The notes: generated by a model from the letters alone, not told the origin. A DNA stretch of 64,000 nt from Phyllobacterium sophorae (GCF_003010965.1 NZ_PGGM01000008.1:202352-266351), one strand, 5' to 3'; numbered from the stretch's first letter, positions 54,955-63,611 are shown. Made by a program: numbers and translations.

Positions 54955-55329
54955 CTACGCGGCGATGCTTGGACGGGTAAGGACGTAGGCAGCACAGGCA
55001 ATAAAGAACACCGCGACCACACCCCCAATGATGGGGGTCGGGCGGGCGAAATAAAAGAAGGCGCCATAGCCGAAGACCATGCCCGCACATGCGATCCATT
55101 TCGCGCGTTTTGGCACGGCTCCATATTTGCGCCATTGCACGAGGGTTGGACCAAAGACCGGATGTTCGAGCAGCCACTTTTCAAAGCGCGGTGAAGAGCG
55201 GCTGAAACACCAAGCGGCGAGAATGAGGAAGATGGTCGTCGGCACGACGGGCAAAAAAGCCCCGACGAAACCGAGCGCCACCATCACCCATCCAAGCGCG
55301 AAATAGAATGTCCGCTTTGTTCCGTTCAT
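54955..55329 (-). CDS. DUF454 family inner-membrane protein (YbaN-like)
   Basis: This 124-residue membrane protein carries the DUF454 signature: FALGWVMVALGFVGAFLPVVPTTIFLILA split over its first helices, then WCFSRSSPRFEKWLLEHPVFGPTL. Function is unknown; the family is common in proteobacteria. Its stop is followed by the methyltransferase gene on the same strand after about 145 bases. Confidence 0.9.
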   Translation of the reverse strand: MNGTKRTFYFALGWVMVALGFVGAFLPVVPTTIFLILAAWCFSRSSPRFEKWLLEHPVFGPTLVQWRKYGAVPKRAKWIACAGMVFGYGAFFYFARPTPIIGGVVAVFFIACAAYVLTRPSIAA

Positions 55330-55441
55330 GCCCGCGTTTCCTCATGGTGATGCGCAACGGTTTATATTGTCGGCTGCAAAATGTCAGCCCGCCGCGGTAA
55401 CAGGCCTTGATGAGCAAACATCTTGCTTGTGCATATGCAAA

Positions 55442-55466
55442 CGCCCGGACGAGATGGGTCCGGGCG
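55442..55466 (-). terminator. Stem-loop after the three-repeat periplasmic protein gene
   Basis: CGCCCGGAC and GTCCGGGCG are perfectly complementary around a 7-base loop, 26 bases after the stop of the repeat-protein gene. On the minus strand TTTGC follows, a weak T-run. Confidence 0.65.
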
Positions 55467-55492
55467 GTCAAAAAGTTGGTATGCGATCGAAA

Positions 55493-56191
55493 TTAGTCGG
55501 CCTTGAGCCGCGTGTTGCAGGCGCTCCAATATTGCGGCCAGGTCTTGCCACCTGTCTTGTTGGCTGCCTTGGCTTTCTGCCACTGCTCGCCGCACTCGCT
55601 GATGCGCGCGCGAAACGCAACCTGACCCGGTGACAGTGGCTTGCCGTCGGCCGTGGTTGCTGCCGCAGCTGTCTTGGTCGTGGTCTTGCTTGCAGTGGTC
55701 TTGGCTCCGGCAGCGGTCGGCTCATCAGGTACCGCTGCGTCCGAATTATCGGACTTCAGGCTGTCGCTACAAGCCGAGAGGAACTGTGGCCATTTCTGGC
55801 CATTGAGCGTACCTGCTTGCTTGGCTGCCTGATACTGCGTGCTGCATTCCTTGGTGACTGCCTTGGCAGACATGCCGCTCGCGGGAGCAGCGGCTGCCGT
55901 CCCGGTCTTTTTTGCGTTTGTCGTGGTTTCCTTTGCCTGTTTCTTGGCAGGTGTTTTCGCAGCTGGTGCTGCTGCGTCTGCATCCGGCTTGTCTTCCTTC
56001 AACTTGGCGCTGCATTCAGACAGGAACTGCGGCCACTTCTGGCCATTGAGCGTGCCCGCTTCCTTGGCCGCATTATATTGTGTGCTGCATTGCTGTGTGA
56101 CCGATTGCGCAGCCGCCGGAAGCGTAACAAACGCCATGCCAGCGCCGGCAATCACCGTCGCTGCGAGAATATTGAAACGAAACTGGTTCAT
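55493..56191 (-). CDS. Secreted protein with three Cys-containing repeats (PsiF-like units)
   Basis: This 232-residue protein has a signal peptide ending PAAAQ-SVTQQ and three copies of a roughly 35-residue unit: CSTQYNAAKEAGTLNGQKWP (about residues 34-66), CSTQYQAAKQAGTLNGQKWP (about 113-147) and a diverged CGEQWQKAKAANKTGGKTWP near the end. Each unit starts and ends with Cys (…FLSEC, …FLSAC, …YWSAC), so an internal disulfide per unit is likely. The linkers are low-complexity Ala/Lys/Thr/Asp segments. The C-x(n)-K-x-G-x-W-x-x-F-x-x-C pattern recalls PsiF repeats. Periplasmic; function unknown. Confidence 0.8.
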   Translation of the reverse strand: MNQFRFNILAATVIAGAGMAFVTLPAAAQSVTQQCSTQYNAAKEAGTLNGQKWPQFLSECSAKLKEDKPDADAAAPAAKTPAKKQAKETTTNAKKTGTAAAAPASGMSAKAVTKECSTQYQAAKQAGTLNGQKWPQFLSACSDSLKSDNSDAAVPDEPTAAGAKTTASKTTTKTAAAATTADGKPLSPGQVAFRARISECGEQWQKAKAANKTGGKTWPQYWSACNTRLKAD

Positions 56192-56678
56192 CGTCCTGTG
56201 TTCCTTGCGATAGGGTTTCGCGTTTTTCCGGGGGCGCATTATGCGTTCCGGTAAACGATGCCACGATGGCTCCTGTCCGTTGAAATGAAATGCCGGATCA
56301 AAGCATTTTGCCCATGGAAGTTGCGCTTTGAACGTGGCTGAAAATGTTTTCGGTTCAGGAATTTTGCATGTTGAATGGCACGTAATTCTAACCATTGTCG
56401 AAGATCAATGGCATGGTTTGGGCAGCATGACTTTTTCATCTTCTGATTGCAAGGAGAGAGACATTGCTACCGTGGGTATTTAATACATGCGGGGTAGGCC
56501 GCGGCAAGAAGCGCTGCTCTTGGCCAAAATGGGTAGCCGCTTGGACAACCCGTTACGACTAATGACTCAGTGTTGTGGAGTTAGGGTTTCACGTACCATT
56601 GTGAGCATTAAATAGCCTATCGTCGGTAGCGCGGTCTGGCGGACCGCCCCATCGCCAATTCTGCTGAAAGGACTACTT
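56192..56678. other. 487-base intergenic region without a gene
   Basis: No reading frame here has a credible start, ribosome site or recognisable protein. It separates two divergent genes and should hold both promoters. AAAGGA precedes the downstream oxygenase start. The sequence is more AT-rich than the flanking genes. Confidence 0.6.
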
Positions 56679-57614
56679 ATGCCAGGCGTATTCATAGATT
56701 CCGATCTAAATGATGATGAACGGCGTCGCAGACTTTATTCCGGCGATATTTTCATTTCGTGTGCCACCGACACAACCAGAGAACTCATCGCTCTTGCCAA
56801 GAAGATGCTTGATGAAGCCTTTGCGCCGCACGATCCGCGCACCATTCACAAACACATGACGCCGGAAGAGGTTGCTGCAATCCTCTCGACAATGAAGCCG
56901 GCATTTATCCACCACCCGGAATGCAAGAGGCTGATTCCCCTCATCATGAAGGAAAGCGGTGTCGATCTCGATAAGCTGTATTTCGACGTGCCGCGGATGC
57001 GCTCGGCCTATCCCTCGCACTTTCTGTCATCGGGTATCGCTTACGCGTTTCACCCGCATCGCGACACCTGGTACTCCGCACCAATGTGCCAGCTCAACTG
57101 GTGGCTGCCGATATATTCGATCGACCCGGACAATGCGATGGGCTTCTACCCGGACTATTTCAACGTACCGGTCAGGAACAATTCCGAGATCTACAATTAT
57201 TACGAATGGAACAGCAAGAACCGGGCGACAGCCGCGCAACACGTCAAGACTGACACGCGCGAACAACCAAAGCCGCAGCAGGCGTTGAACTCTCAGTCTC
57301 TGCGCTATTTGCCCCCGCCTGGGGGGATCATCATTTTCTCCGGAGCGCAGCTGCACGAAACAGTACCCAATACGACCGAAGTCGCACGCTACAGTATCGA
57401 TTTCAGGACGGTGCACATCGACGATGTCGTGGCACATCGCGGCGCCGTCAATCTCGACTCGCGCTGCACAGGCACAACCATGCGCGACTACATCTGCGCC
57501 GCTGACGGGCGGCCGTTGCCGGAAGAGATCGTCAAGCTTTACGACGATGGCACCGCTACGTCGGACAAGATACTTCGCTTTGGTGATCGTCTTGTTGAAA
57601 CGCCGGCAGCATGA
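56679..57614 (+). CDS. 2-Oxoglutarate/Fe(II)-oxygenase-like protein (phytanoyl-CoA dioxygenase-like), orphan
   Basis: This 311-residue soluble protein fits the double-stranded beta-helix pattern: FHPHRDTWYSAPMCQLNWWL gives the HxD iron ligands, GGIIIFSGAQLHETVPN gives the distal His, and EVARYSIDFRTVHIDD places an Arg where 2-oxoglutarate is normally bound. AAAGGA lies six bases before the ATG. The N-terminus (DLNDDERRRRLYSGDIFISC) is not recognised. It has no operon partner and is bordered by gene-poor DNA, suggesting acquired or relict material. Members of this superfamily hydroxylate small molecules; the substrate is unknown. Confidence 0.72.
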   Translation: MPGVFIDSDLNDDERRRRLYSGDIFISCATDTTRELIALAKKMLDEAFAPHDPRTIHKHMTPEEVAAILSTMKPAFIHHPECKRLIPLIMKESGVDLDKLYFDVPRMRSAYPSHFLSSGIAYAFHPHRDTWYSAPMCQLNWWLPIYSIDPDNAMGFYPDYFNVPVRNNSEIYNYYEWNSKNRATAAQHVKTDTREQPKPQQALNSQSLRYLPPPGGIIIFSGAQLHETVPNTTEVARYSIDFRTVHIDDVVAHRGAVNLDSRCTGTTMRDYICAADGRPLPEEIVKLYDDGTATSDKILRFGDRLVETPAA

Positions 57615-59210
57615 CCGGGCTGTCAGACCAGGTGTTTATCCGGTCGAAATGAAGTTGGGACAGCGTATTGTATAATGCGTTGATAAATAAGTAAATAAAC
57701 ACATAAATGGAAACTAATCTGGAGTTGGTTTCCATTCTAGAGACTCTGTGAGGGGACTGGGTCTCGGGAGGCAGTAGTAGCCCGGCATGGCCCGGGCTGC
57801 TATTGCGCTTGATTTGCAAAGGATGTCACCATACGAAAGATCCGTCAACGTCCTTCGTGCGGCGATGGCAGCAGACGCTCAATTGATACCCTGCCCCTTA
57901 TGATATCCTGGGCTCTAACCAAACGTCATGTCGCTTAGGAACACAATTGCCAAATTGCACTATACGGCAGGTGGCAATCTCTGTGATCAAGTGCGCTGCT
58001 CACGCAAATTCCCGGCCAAGTACTCGCATTTCCGTATGCTCAGCGTGTCGCGCTAAAGTTTGATTGTTGAATCCGAACCTCCAGCATGAAGCGCTATCCT
58101 ATGCATCGCCGATCTTTGCGTCGGTAGTAGGCCGGTGATCCGAATTCCCTCGAGCCTGCGCGTTCAATCATTGCGGATACGCACAAGGCGGTCTGTCGCA
58201 CGACTGTTTCGACCGGGAGGATATTCATCTGTGTAGTCAAGAGGCGACCGTTTTTGCCAATCACCCCATTGCTCGTGCGCAGTGCGCGCATTTCGCGGCG
58301 CTGGGGCCAGACTGGCTGGTATTTTTCTTTCCCACCCTCTTCTTTTAAGGCTTTGTCAGTCCTGAGGACTGCCGCGACTTGCGGTCTAGGACAAGCCTGT
58401 CCTTTCGCATCGCCTGTCATCCTTAAGACTCACTGCACTTGGAGTGATCATCTGCAAGGCGTTCGCTGTTTCATCGTTTTCAGCTCGTCTCGCTTCTGGT
58501 TCCAGAATCGCGACGCTCGGGACAATGGCTGCGTTGTGATGAGGCGGATGTTCGCTGCCCTTTAGCGCCACTTCAGACTTGATGCCGTCCCTGCAAAGGT
58601 CGTTCAAGGCCCTGTCGCTTCACTTTCGGCCAGTGAAATTCGGTTCTTTGAAATGGGTGGATGTTTCCACCGTGAGCCCGTTGGTCGCCGTGCTTAAATT
58701 CATGTTGTTGTCGCCTTGCGCAACTCTCGCGGCAAAGCGGCTGGATGCAGCATTGGCGATTTCACCGCGCGGCGGATGCGGTTTGCGAAAAGGCATGCGA
58801 GCGCAGTATCGAGCTTGAGCCGCAAGCCGGCGGGCCAAGCCTGCCTGGCCAAGGCCGCAAACAACGTCGCCGTCCAGTTCACCGGCGCGCCGCCGACCGG
58901 GAAACATTCGCCAGGGCGGCGGCATCATCACCAAGCTGCTCAAGCCGCGCCGGACGCATGCAGGTGGCGATAACGACCGCGACGGCGCCAAACGACAAGA
59001 TCGAGAAGGGACACGCACAGGCCAAAGTGTGTTCGCACCATCCAAACGATCGTGACCGGCAAACAGTCACAGATATGATAATTCGCGGAGCTAAAGAAAC
59101 CGGTCATTTTGGCTCATTGTGGACCGCGACCGCGCCATTATCGACGGGCGTCGTTAGTGAGATTGCAGTTCGTCGAGGTTTCGGATTCTCTGCATCGTAA
59201 TCACCGGAAA
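57615..59210. other. About 1.6 kb without a supportable gene
   Basis: All frames are short or lack ribosome sites and family features. There are two hairpins just downstream of the oxygenase gene: TGGAAAC/GTTTCCA (57708-57734) and AGCCCGG/CCGGGCT (57779-57798), neither with a T-run. A GC-rich block at 58700-59050 has high codon-like bias on both strands but no recognisable protein, and may be an old gene remnant. The stretch directly precedes the replication module. Confidence 0.55.
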
Positions 59211-59226
59211 GTTCCCAGCTGGGAAC
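59211..59226. other. parS partition site 1
   Basis: GTTCCCAGCTGGGAAC is a perfect 16-base palindrome and fits the repABC centromere pattern GTT-N4-GC-N4-AAC bound by RepB. It lies 236 bases upstream of repA. Confidence 0.9.
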
Positions 59227-59252
59227 AGCTTTGCAGGCCAACGATGCAGAAA

Positions 59253-59268
59253 GTTCCCAGCTGGGAAC
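59253..59268. other. parS partition site 2
   Basis: An identical copy of the 16-base palindrome begins 42 bases after the first, on the same helix face within error (four turns). Extended identity (GAAA before each copy) indicates duplication of a slightly longer unit. Confidence 0.9.
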
Positions 59269-59350
59269 TTTCTGCAAGAGCGACTAGGATGGCATAGCGC
59301 ATGCCAAAACAACGCGTTTGCTCAGCTTGGCCGAATCGATCTAAAAGTAC

Positions 59351-59387
59351 CTACGCTAGGAACTCGAATTATCGAGATTTCGCGTAG
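59351..59387. promoter_or_regulatory. Nested inverted repeat upstream of repA, candidate RepA operator
   Basis: Outer arms CTACGC/GCGTAG and inner arms CTCGA/TCGAG (around ATTA) share one centre and lie 60 bases before repA. RepA proteins repress their own operon through an upstream palindrome, so this is the natural candidate. Confidence 0.5.
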
Positions 59388-59446
59388 TCAATGTGCGGTT
59401 TACTAGGCGTTAACCATCTCGAGCGCTAAGCTAAACGTGACGAAAC

Positions 59447-60640
59447 ATGGAGATTCGAGTGACACGTCACTTAAGCAGCCTTGAATTCATGCAGACCTTC
59501 TCCACGAAACTGGAGATGGCACTTAATAACTTGAGCCTCGCGCAGTATCCGCCAGACGCCACCAGGGCGATGAGAAAATTTGCCTCGTCAGAAGTGGCTG
59601 CATTGCTGGAAGTCACCGAGGCATACATTCGCCAGATTTCATTGAAGGACCGTGGGCCGACGCCGGAAGTGACGGCCAATGGGAGAAGGCTGTACTCGCT
59701 TGAGCAAATCCTTGAGCTGAGATTGTATCTTGCTGAACATGGCCGCAAGAAATGGATGAACCCTCGGCGCATTGATGGTGAACAATGCCAAATTATTGCG
59801 GTGACGAACTTCAAAGGCGGCTCCAGCAAAACCTCGACGACGATTCATCTCGGCCACTATCTCGCGCTTCGCGGCTATCGCGTCCTGGCGGTCGACATGG
59901 ACCCGCAGGCTTCCCTGACAAGCCTGCACGGCGCCCTGCCTGGTTTCGATTATAGGGAAGGGGAAACCCTTTACTCCGCGATCCGGTTCGAGGATCCCAT
60001 TCCAACAGAACAGATCGTCCAACCTACGCATATTGCTGGGTTTGATGTTATTTGCGCCGGGCTTGAGCTAACCGAGTTTGAAACCGCCGTCGCCCTGGAA
60101 ATGAGAAAGTCAGGTGGGACAAGTTTTCTTCTTCGTGTGTCTCAGGCGTTGGAGCAGATTATTGAAAAATATGATGTGATCCTGCTCGATTGCGCACCTT
60201 CGCTGAATTTCCTCACGCTTTCATCCTTGACTGCAGCAACCGGGGTTTTGATCCCGGTTCCAGCCCATATGCTCGATGTCGATTCAACGGGCAAATTTCT
60301 AGAATTGGCTGCATCCTATATGCAAATTCTCGATGAAGTGGGGACATCGGCGCAATGGGATTTTGCGAAGTTCCTGATCACAAAGTTTGAACCGAATGAT
60401 CATCCCCAGGCCAATATGCAAGCGCTGATGCGGCAAGTGTTTGGCGATGATCTCCTGCTCCACACCGTCATCAAGTCAACTGCAGTTGCTGATGCTCTGA
60501 CTTGGAAGCAGAGTCTTTACGAAGTTCAACGAGCGCGATTCTCGGCTCCGAAAACTTATGACAGAGCAATTGAGTCCATAAACGCAGCCAATGCTGAGAT
60601 TGAAGCATTGCTTTGGCAAGCATGGGGACGTGAGCAATGA
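59447..60640 (+). CDS. repA: Plasmid partition ATPase RepA
   Basis: This 397-residue ParA-type ATPase has an N-terminal HTH-like region (SSEVAALLEVTEAYIRQISL) then the deviant Walker A VTNFKGGSSKTSTTIHLGHY, Walker A' VDMDPQASLTSL and Walker B YDVILLDCAPSLNFL. It segregates the replicon with RepB and parS and represses the operon. Start is either ATG 59447 or, with a better ribosome site (GGAG six bases ahead), GTG 59459. The stop overlaps repB by four bases. Confidence 0.97.
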   Translation: MEIRVTRHLSSLEFMQTFSTKLEMALNNLSLAQYPPDATRAMRKFASSEVAALLEVTEAYIRQISLKDRGPTPEVTANGRRLYSLEQILELRLYLAEHGRKKWMNPRRIDGEQCQIIAVTNFKGGSSKTSTTIHLGHYLALRGYRVLAVDMDPQASLTSLHGALPGFDYREGETLYSAIRFEDPIPTEQIVQPTHIAGFDVICAGLELTEFETAVALEMRKSGGTSFLLRVSQALEQIIEKYDVILLDCAPSLNFLTLSSLTAATGVLIPVPAHMLDVDSTGKFLELAASYMQILDEVGTSAQWDFAKFLITKFEPNDHPQANMQALMRQVFGDDLLLHTVIKSTAVADALTWKQSLYEVQRARFSAPKTYDRAIESINAANAEIEALLWQAWGREQ

Positions 60641-61668
60641 GCCGGAAAGATTCAAAGAGTATGTTTGCAAACGTACTTGGCCAGCTTGGCAATGATATTT
60701 CTCAGCCGACCGGGCATTCGAAGTCATCCTCTCCGCACCTCTTGAAGGTTGCTGCGGGAGTGCGCCACATTCAGGAGCGCAGCGATCTCGCCGATCGGTT
60801 GTTGAAAGATGCCGAACATATCGTCGAGCTTGATCCGGCGACGATTGAGCCGTCATCAATCGTCGATCGTTACGATCCTGCCTACGAAGAGATCGCCATA
60901 GGGGAAATTGCGCAATCAATGCGCGAACGGGGACAGATCGTTCCTGGTCTGGTCCGACCCATTCCAGGCAAGGCCGGGCGTTTTCAAATCGTCTACGGTC
61001 GCCGCAGATTGGCGGCAGCCAACCAGCTCGGGATCAAATTCAAGGCAGCGATCCGCGAACTGACCGACGAACAGGCCGTCATTATCCAAGGCGAGGAAAA
61101 TACTGCGCGCGAGGATCTGTCATTCATCGAAAAGTGCTCCTTTGCACTCGCGCAGGAACATGCCGGCTTCAAGCGCGATGTAATCTGCTCGTCCTTGTCG
61201 ACCAACAAGTCGCACGTATCCGAGATGATCAAAATCGCCTCGGCAATTCCACGTGATACGCTCTTGAAAATTGGAGCGGCGCCAGAAATTGGCCGGCCGC
61301 GCTGGATCGAATTTGTCGAAGCGTGGGAGCGCGCGAGCAGCCCCAAAGCCCTGACCGACGATGTCATGTCGCATCGTTCTTTCCCTGATCTTTCAAGCCG
61401 TGATCGTTTTGCCGCGGTCATGAAGGCGTTAAGTCCAAAGGAACACGCCACCGGCACCATGAAGGAACCGAAGAGGGCAGAGTTGCGCTCAAAAGGCATC
61501 ACTTTGGCGAGAATTAGCTATGCACCATCAGGCGTAAAGCTGAATTTCATGAAGAACGTGCCAACAGAATTCGTTGATTTTCTCTTGGCTCGCATTGAGA
61601 ACTTGCACGAGGATTATCTCTCCCAGACCTCCCGGGCAGAGAAAAACGAACAGTCACAGGAGAACTGA
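60637..61668 (+). CDS. repB: Plasmid partition DNA-binding protein RepB
   Basis: This 343-residue ParB-family protein has the basic N-terminus with MFANVLGQLG, then the ParB core: EIAQSMRERGQIVPGLVRPI, VYGRRRLAAANQLGIKFKA and GEENTAREDLSFIEKCSFAL, and a central HTH (DVICSSLSTNKSHVSEMIKI). It binds the parS palindromes upstream of repA and works with RepA. It overlaps repA by four bases. The antisense RNA gene and repC follow. Confidence 0.97.
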   Translation: MSRKDSKSMFANVLGQLGNDISQPTGHSKSSSPHLLKVAAGVRHIQERSDLADRLLKDAEHIVELDPATIEPSSIVDRYDPAYEEIAIGEIAQSMRERGQIVPGLVRPIPGKAGRFQIVYGRRRLAAANQLGIKFKAAIRELTDEQAVIIQGEENTAREDLSFIEKCSFALAQEHAGFKRDVICSSLSTNKSHVSEMIKIASAIPRDTLLKIGAAPEIGRPRWIEFVEAWERASSPKALTDDVMSHRSFPDLSSRDRFAAVMKALSPKEHATGTMKEPKRAELRSKGITLARISYAPSGVKLNFMKNVPTEFVDFLLARIENLHEDYLSQTSRAEKNEQSQEN

Positions 61669-61673
61669 AGCCG

Positions 61674-61731
61674 CAAAAGAAAAAGGCCCCCAAACGACGT
61701 AGTCGCGGAAGCCCTTCTCATAAGTCTGAAC
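61674..61731 (-). ncRNA. Antisense ctRNA of the repB-repC gap (incompatibility RNA)
   Basis: On the minus strand TTGACA (61766-61761) and GATTCT (61743-61738) stand 17 bases apart, a good sigma-70 promoter. Transcription would start near 61731 and end in a stem-loop (61713-61685, pairs GGCTTCCG/TGGGGGCC and CGAC/GTCG) followed by TTTTTCTTTT. This matches the ~55-base counter-transcribed RNA found in the repB-repC gap of repABC replicons, which blocks repC expression and sets incompatibility. Confidence 0.85.
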
Positions 61732-61827
61732 AGCTAGAGAATCGCATTTCCCCGAATCACTGTCAAGAGTGTTGATCGTCGTTTTGGCGAGCGGAAGTCT
61801 TTTGCCTTTTTGAAAGGTGAAACGGAG

Positions 61828-63042
61828 ATGCTTGGAAATCTCATAACGACGCCCTTTGGGCGGCGATCGATGTCGCTTGGCCAATTGAAAATCCAGGCTC
61901 AAGCCCAGGACATCGAAGCGGGCAAGACCGCCGACAAGTGGCAGGTGTATCGCTGGCTGTGCGAAGGCAAGGAAATCATCGGCGTTGGCGACCGCTCGCT
62001 GGCGGTGCTCAACGCTTTGCTGTCGTTCCTGCCCGATAATGAACTGTCGGCCGACAACGGCCTGGTGGTGTTTCCCTCCAACGTCCAGCTGTCGATGCGC
62101 GCCCATGGCATGGCCAATGCCACCTTGCGCCGGCATTTGGCGGCCCTGCTCGAATGCGGTCTGATCACGCGCAAGGACAGCCCCAACGGCAAGCGCTACT
62201 CCCGCAAGGGCAGGCGCGGGGAGATCACCGACGCGTTCGGCTTTTCCCTGGCACCCTTGCTGGCCCGTGCAGAAGAGCTGCAGCAGGCCGCCGAGAGCGT
62301 GCGGGCCGCCTCCCGGGCCCTGAAGCTGGTGCGCGAGCGCATCACGCTGCAGCGGCGGGATATCGCCAAGCTCATCGAGGTTGCCGTTGCCGAAGACGTT
62401 TGCGGCGACTGGGGGACGCTGTGGACGCGGTTTCGCGCCATTGTCGAGGCAATCCCGCGCCGGGCAGCGCTTGAGGCCCTGGAACCGATCCTGAGCGATC
62501 TGGCGGCGTTGCATGACGAAGTGGCTATGCTGTTGGAAAAGCATGTAAATGCTGAAAATCCGAGCGCCAATGAGTCTCAGAATGATCCGCAACAACAGAT
62601 TACAGAATCTAGTATAAAATTTGATCTTGAACCTGGCTTGAGAAACAGCCAAGGGCCGAAATCCGCGCTGGCAAAAACCAAGGCTGAGGATGCCACAAAG
62701 GCCTATCCGCTCGGATTGGTGATGAAGGCCTGTCCGGAAATCGCCGACTATGCGGCAAACGGCATCAGCATCTGGCGCGATTTGATGACCACGGCGGCCC
62801 AAGTGCGGGGGTACCTCGGCATTTCTCCCTCGGCCTATGAGGAAGCGCTTGACGTCTTCGGCCAGGAAAACACCGCCGTCGTCATCGCCTGCATTCTGCA
62901 GCGGTCCCAGCGCATCAATTCTGCCGGCGGTTATCTGCGGGCCTTGACCGAAAAGGCAAGGGCAGGGGAGTTTTCCATCGGGGCAATGCTGATGGCGGCG
63001 TTGAAGGCAAATGGCGTGCATCCGCAACTGGTGACGACATGA
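61828..63042 (+). CDS. repC: Replication initiator RepC
   Basis: This 404-residue initiator starts at the ATG 61828 (an upstream TTG at 61810 is in frame; AAAGGT spaced nine bases favours the ATG). It begins GNLITTPFGRRSMSLGQLKI and has the conserved DKWQVYRWLCEGKEIIGVGD, LNALLSFLPDNEL, FPSNVQLSMRAHGMANATLR and CGLITRKDSPNGKRYSRKG, a winged-helix DNA-binding domain. A Gln/Asn/Ser-rich linker follows, then a C-terminal domain (FGQENTAVVIACILQRSQ). Expression is throttled by the ctRNA. Confidence 0.97.
   Translation: MLGNLITTPFGRRSMSLGQLKIQAQAQDIEAGKTADKWQVYRWLCEGKEIIGVGDRSLAVLNALLSFLPDNELSADNGLVVFPSNVQLSMRAHGMANATLRRHLAALLECGLITRKDSPNGKRYSRKGRRGEITDAFGFSLAPLLARAEELQQAAESVRAASRALKLVRERITLQRRDIAKLIEVAVAEDVCGDWGTLWTRFRAIVEAIPRRAALEALEPILSDLAALHDEVAMLLEKHVNAENPSANESQNDPQQQITESSIKFDLEPGLRNSQGPKSALAKTKAEDATKAYPLGLVMKACPEIADYAANGISIWRDLMTTAAQVRGYLGISPSAYEEALDVFGQENTAVVIACILQRSQRINSAGGYLRALTEKARAGEFSIGAMLMAALKANGVHPQLVTT
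62530..62650. other. AT-rich stretch within repC, presumed replication origin
   Basis: Inside the repC linker the base composition drops sharply toward A+T (for example TAGTATAAAATTTGAT near 62610) against the GC-rich rest. In characterised repABC replicons the origin lies in just such a stretch of repC. Position is inferred, not shown. Confidence 0.55.
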
Positions 63043-63209
63043 TAGGATCCGTCGAGCTGCCAGGCATCGGTTGCGTGTTGTTGCAGAGGCGCCATGGTTG
63101 GCGTTTGGCCGGGCGGGCCGTCTTCCGTCGAGCAAAAGGCGAGTGCCGCCAGCAGCGCAAAACACATGACGAGGGCAAGAAGGACGAGGTATTGTTGTCT
63201 CATCCGTTT
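62931..63209 (-). CDS. Possible small membrane-anchored protein, antisense to the repC end
   Basis: This 92-residue frame has GGAG seven bases before its ATG and a clear N-terminal hydrophobic helix (RQQYLVLLALVMCFALLAAL) followed by a Cys, reminiscent of a lipoprotein or small anchored protein. Its last third is antisense to repC, which is unusual. The family is not recognised. It could be a real plasmid protein or a chance frame with a good start. Confidence 0.35.
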   Translation of the reverse strand, partial: KRMRQQYLVLLALVMCFALLAALAFCSTEDGPPGQTPTMAPLQQHATDAWQLDGSYHVVTSCGCTPFAFNAAISIAPMENSPALAFSVKARR

Positions 63210-63284
63210 TCTCCAGCGACTTTGGAACACTTCGACGCCCATCGTTCCGCTGTCACATGAAATTGGACCAGAGTGTCCCCAAAT

Positions 63285-63611
63285 TCAAATTGCCTGGTCT
63301 TGGTTCGTGGGCTTTTTGAGCGGTATCCTGCTTTGACCGCCACCATCGCTGCCCGGTGTCTCAAGGTAACGTCGGTAGGTTCTGCACACTTGGTCGGCTG
63401 CCCGTTGCTTCGATGCCTGGTGACCACTCACTATGCCTTGGCGAAACTGTGAATGACCGAGCAGAAAAATCCAGCGCCAGCGACCTTTGAGCGGACCTCC
63501 ATCGATGCGATAGATCCGGCCAACATCAATCCCGTTCACGCCCATTGCCGTGAACTCACGCGACGGCTCCTGAGGTTCAACGCCGGTTCTCTGCCAGACA
63601 ATGTCATCCAT
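63285..63611 (-). CDS. Hypothetical protein, possible plasmid-encoded small protein
   Basis: This 108-residue frame contains a coherent segment VGRIYRIDGGPLKGRWRWIF and LLGHSQFRQGIVSGHQASKQ that reads like a globular small protein, ending PLKKPTNQDQAI. An internal Met (at the GVNGIDVG segment) could be the true start. No ribosome site is convincing. I do not know a function. Confidence 0.35.
   Translation of the reverse strand: MDDIVWQRTGVEPQEPSREFTAMGVNGIDVGRIYRIDGGPLKGRWRWIFLLGHSQFRQGIVSGHQASKQRAADQVCRTYRRYLETPGSDGGGQSRIPLKKPTNQDQAI

Noticed and set aside
58094..58420. A 108-codon minus-strand frame in the gene-poor region
   Set aside because: No recognisable family, no ribosome site and biased composition; not strong enough to call a gene.
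59211..59268. Repeated palindromes as a CRISPR start or insertion-sequence ends
   Set aside because: There are only two copies, each is a 16-base perfect palindrome matching parS, and no cas or transposase gene is near.
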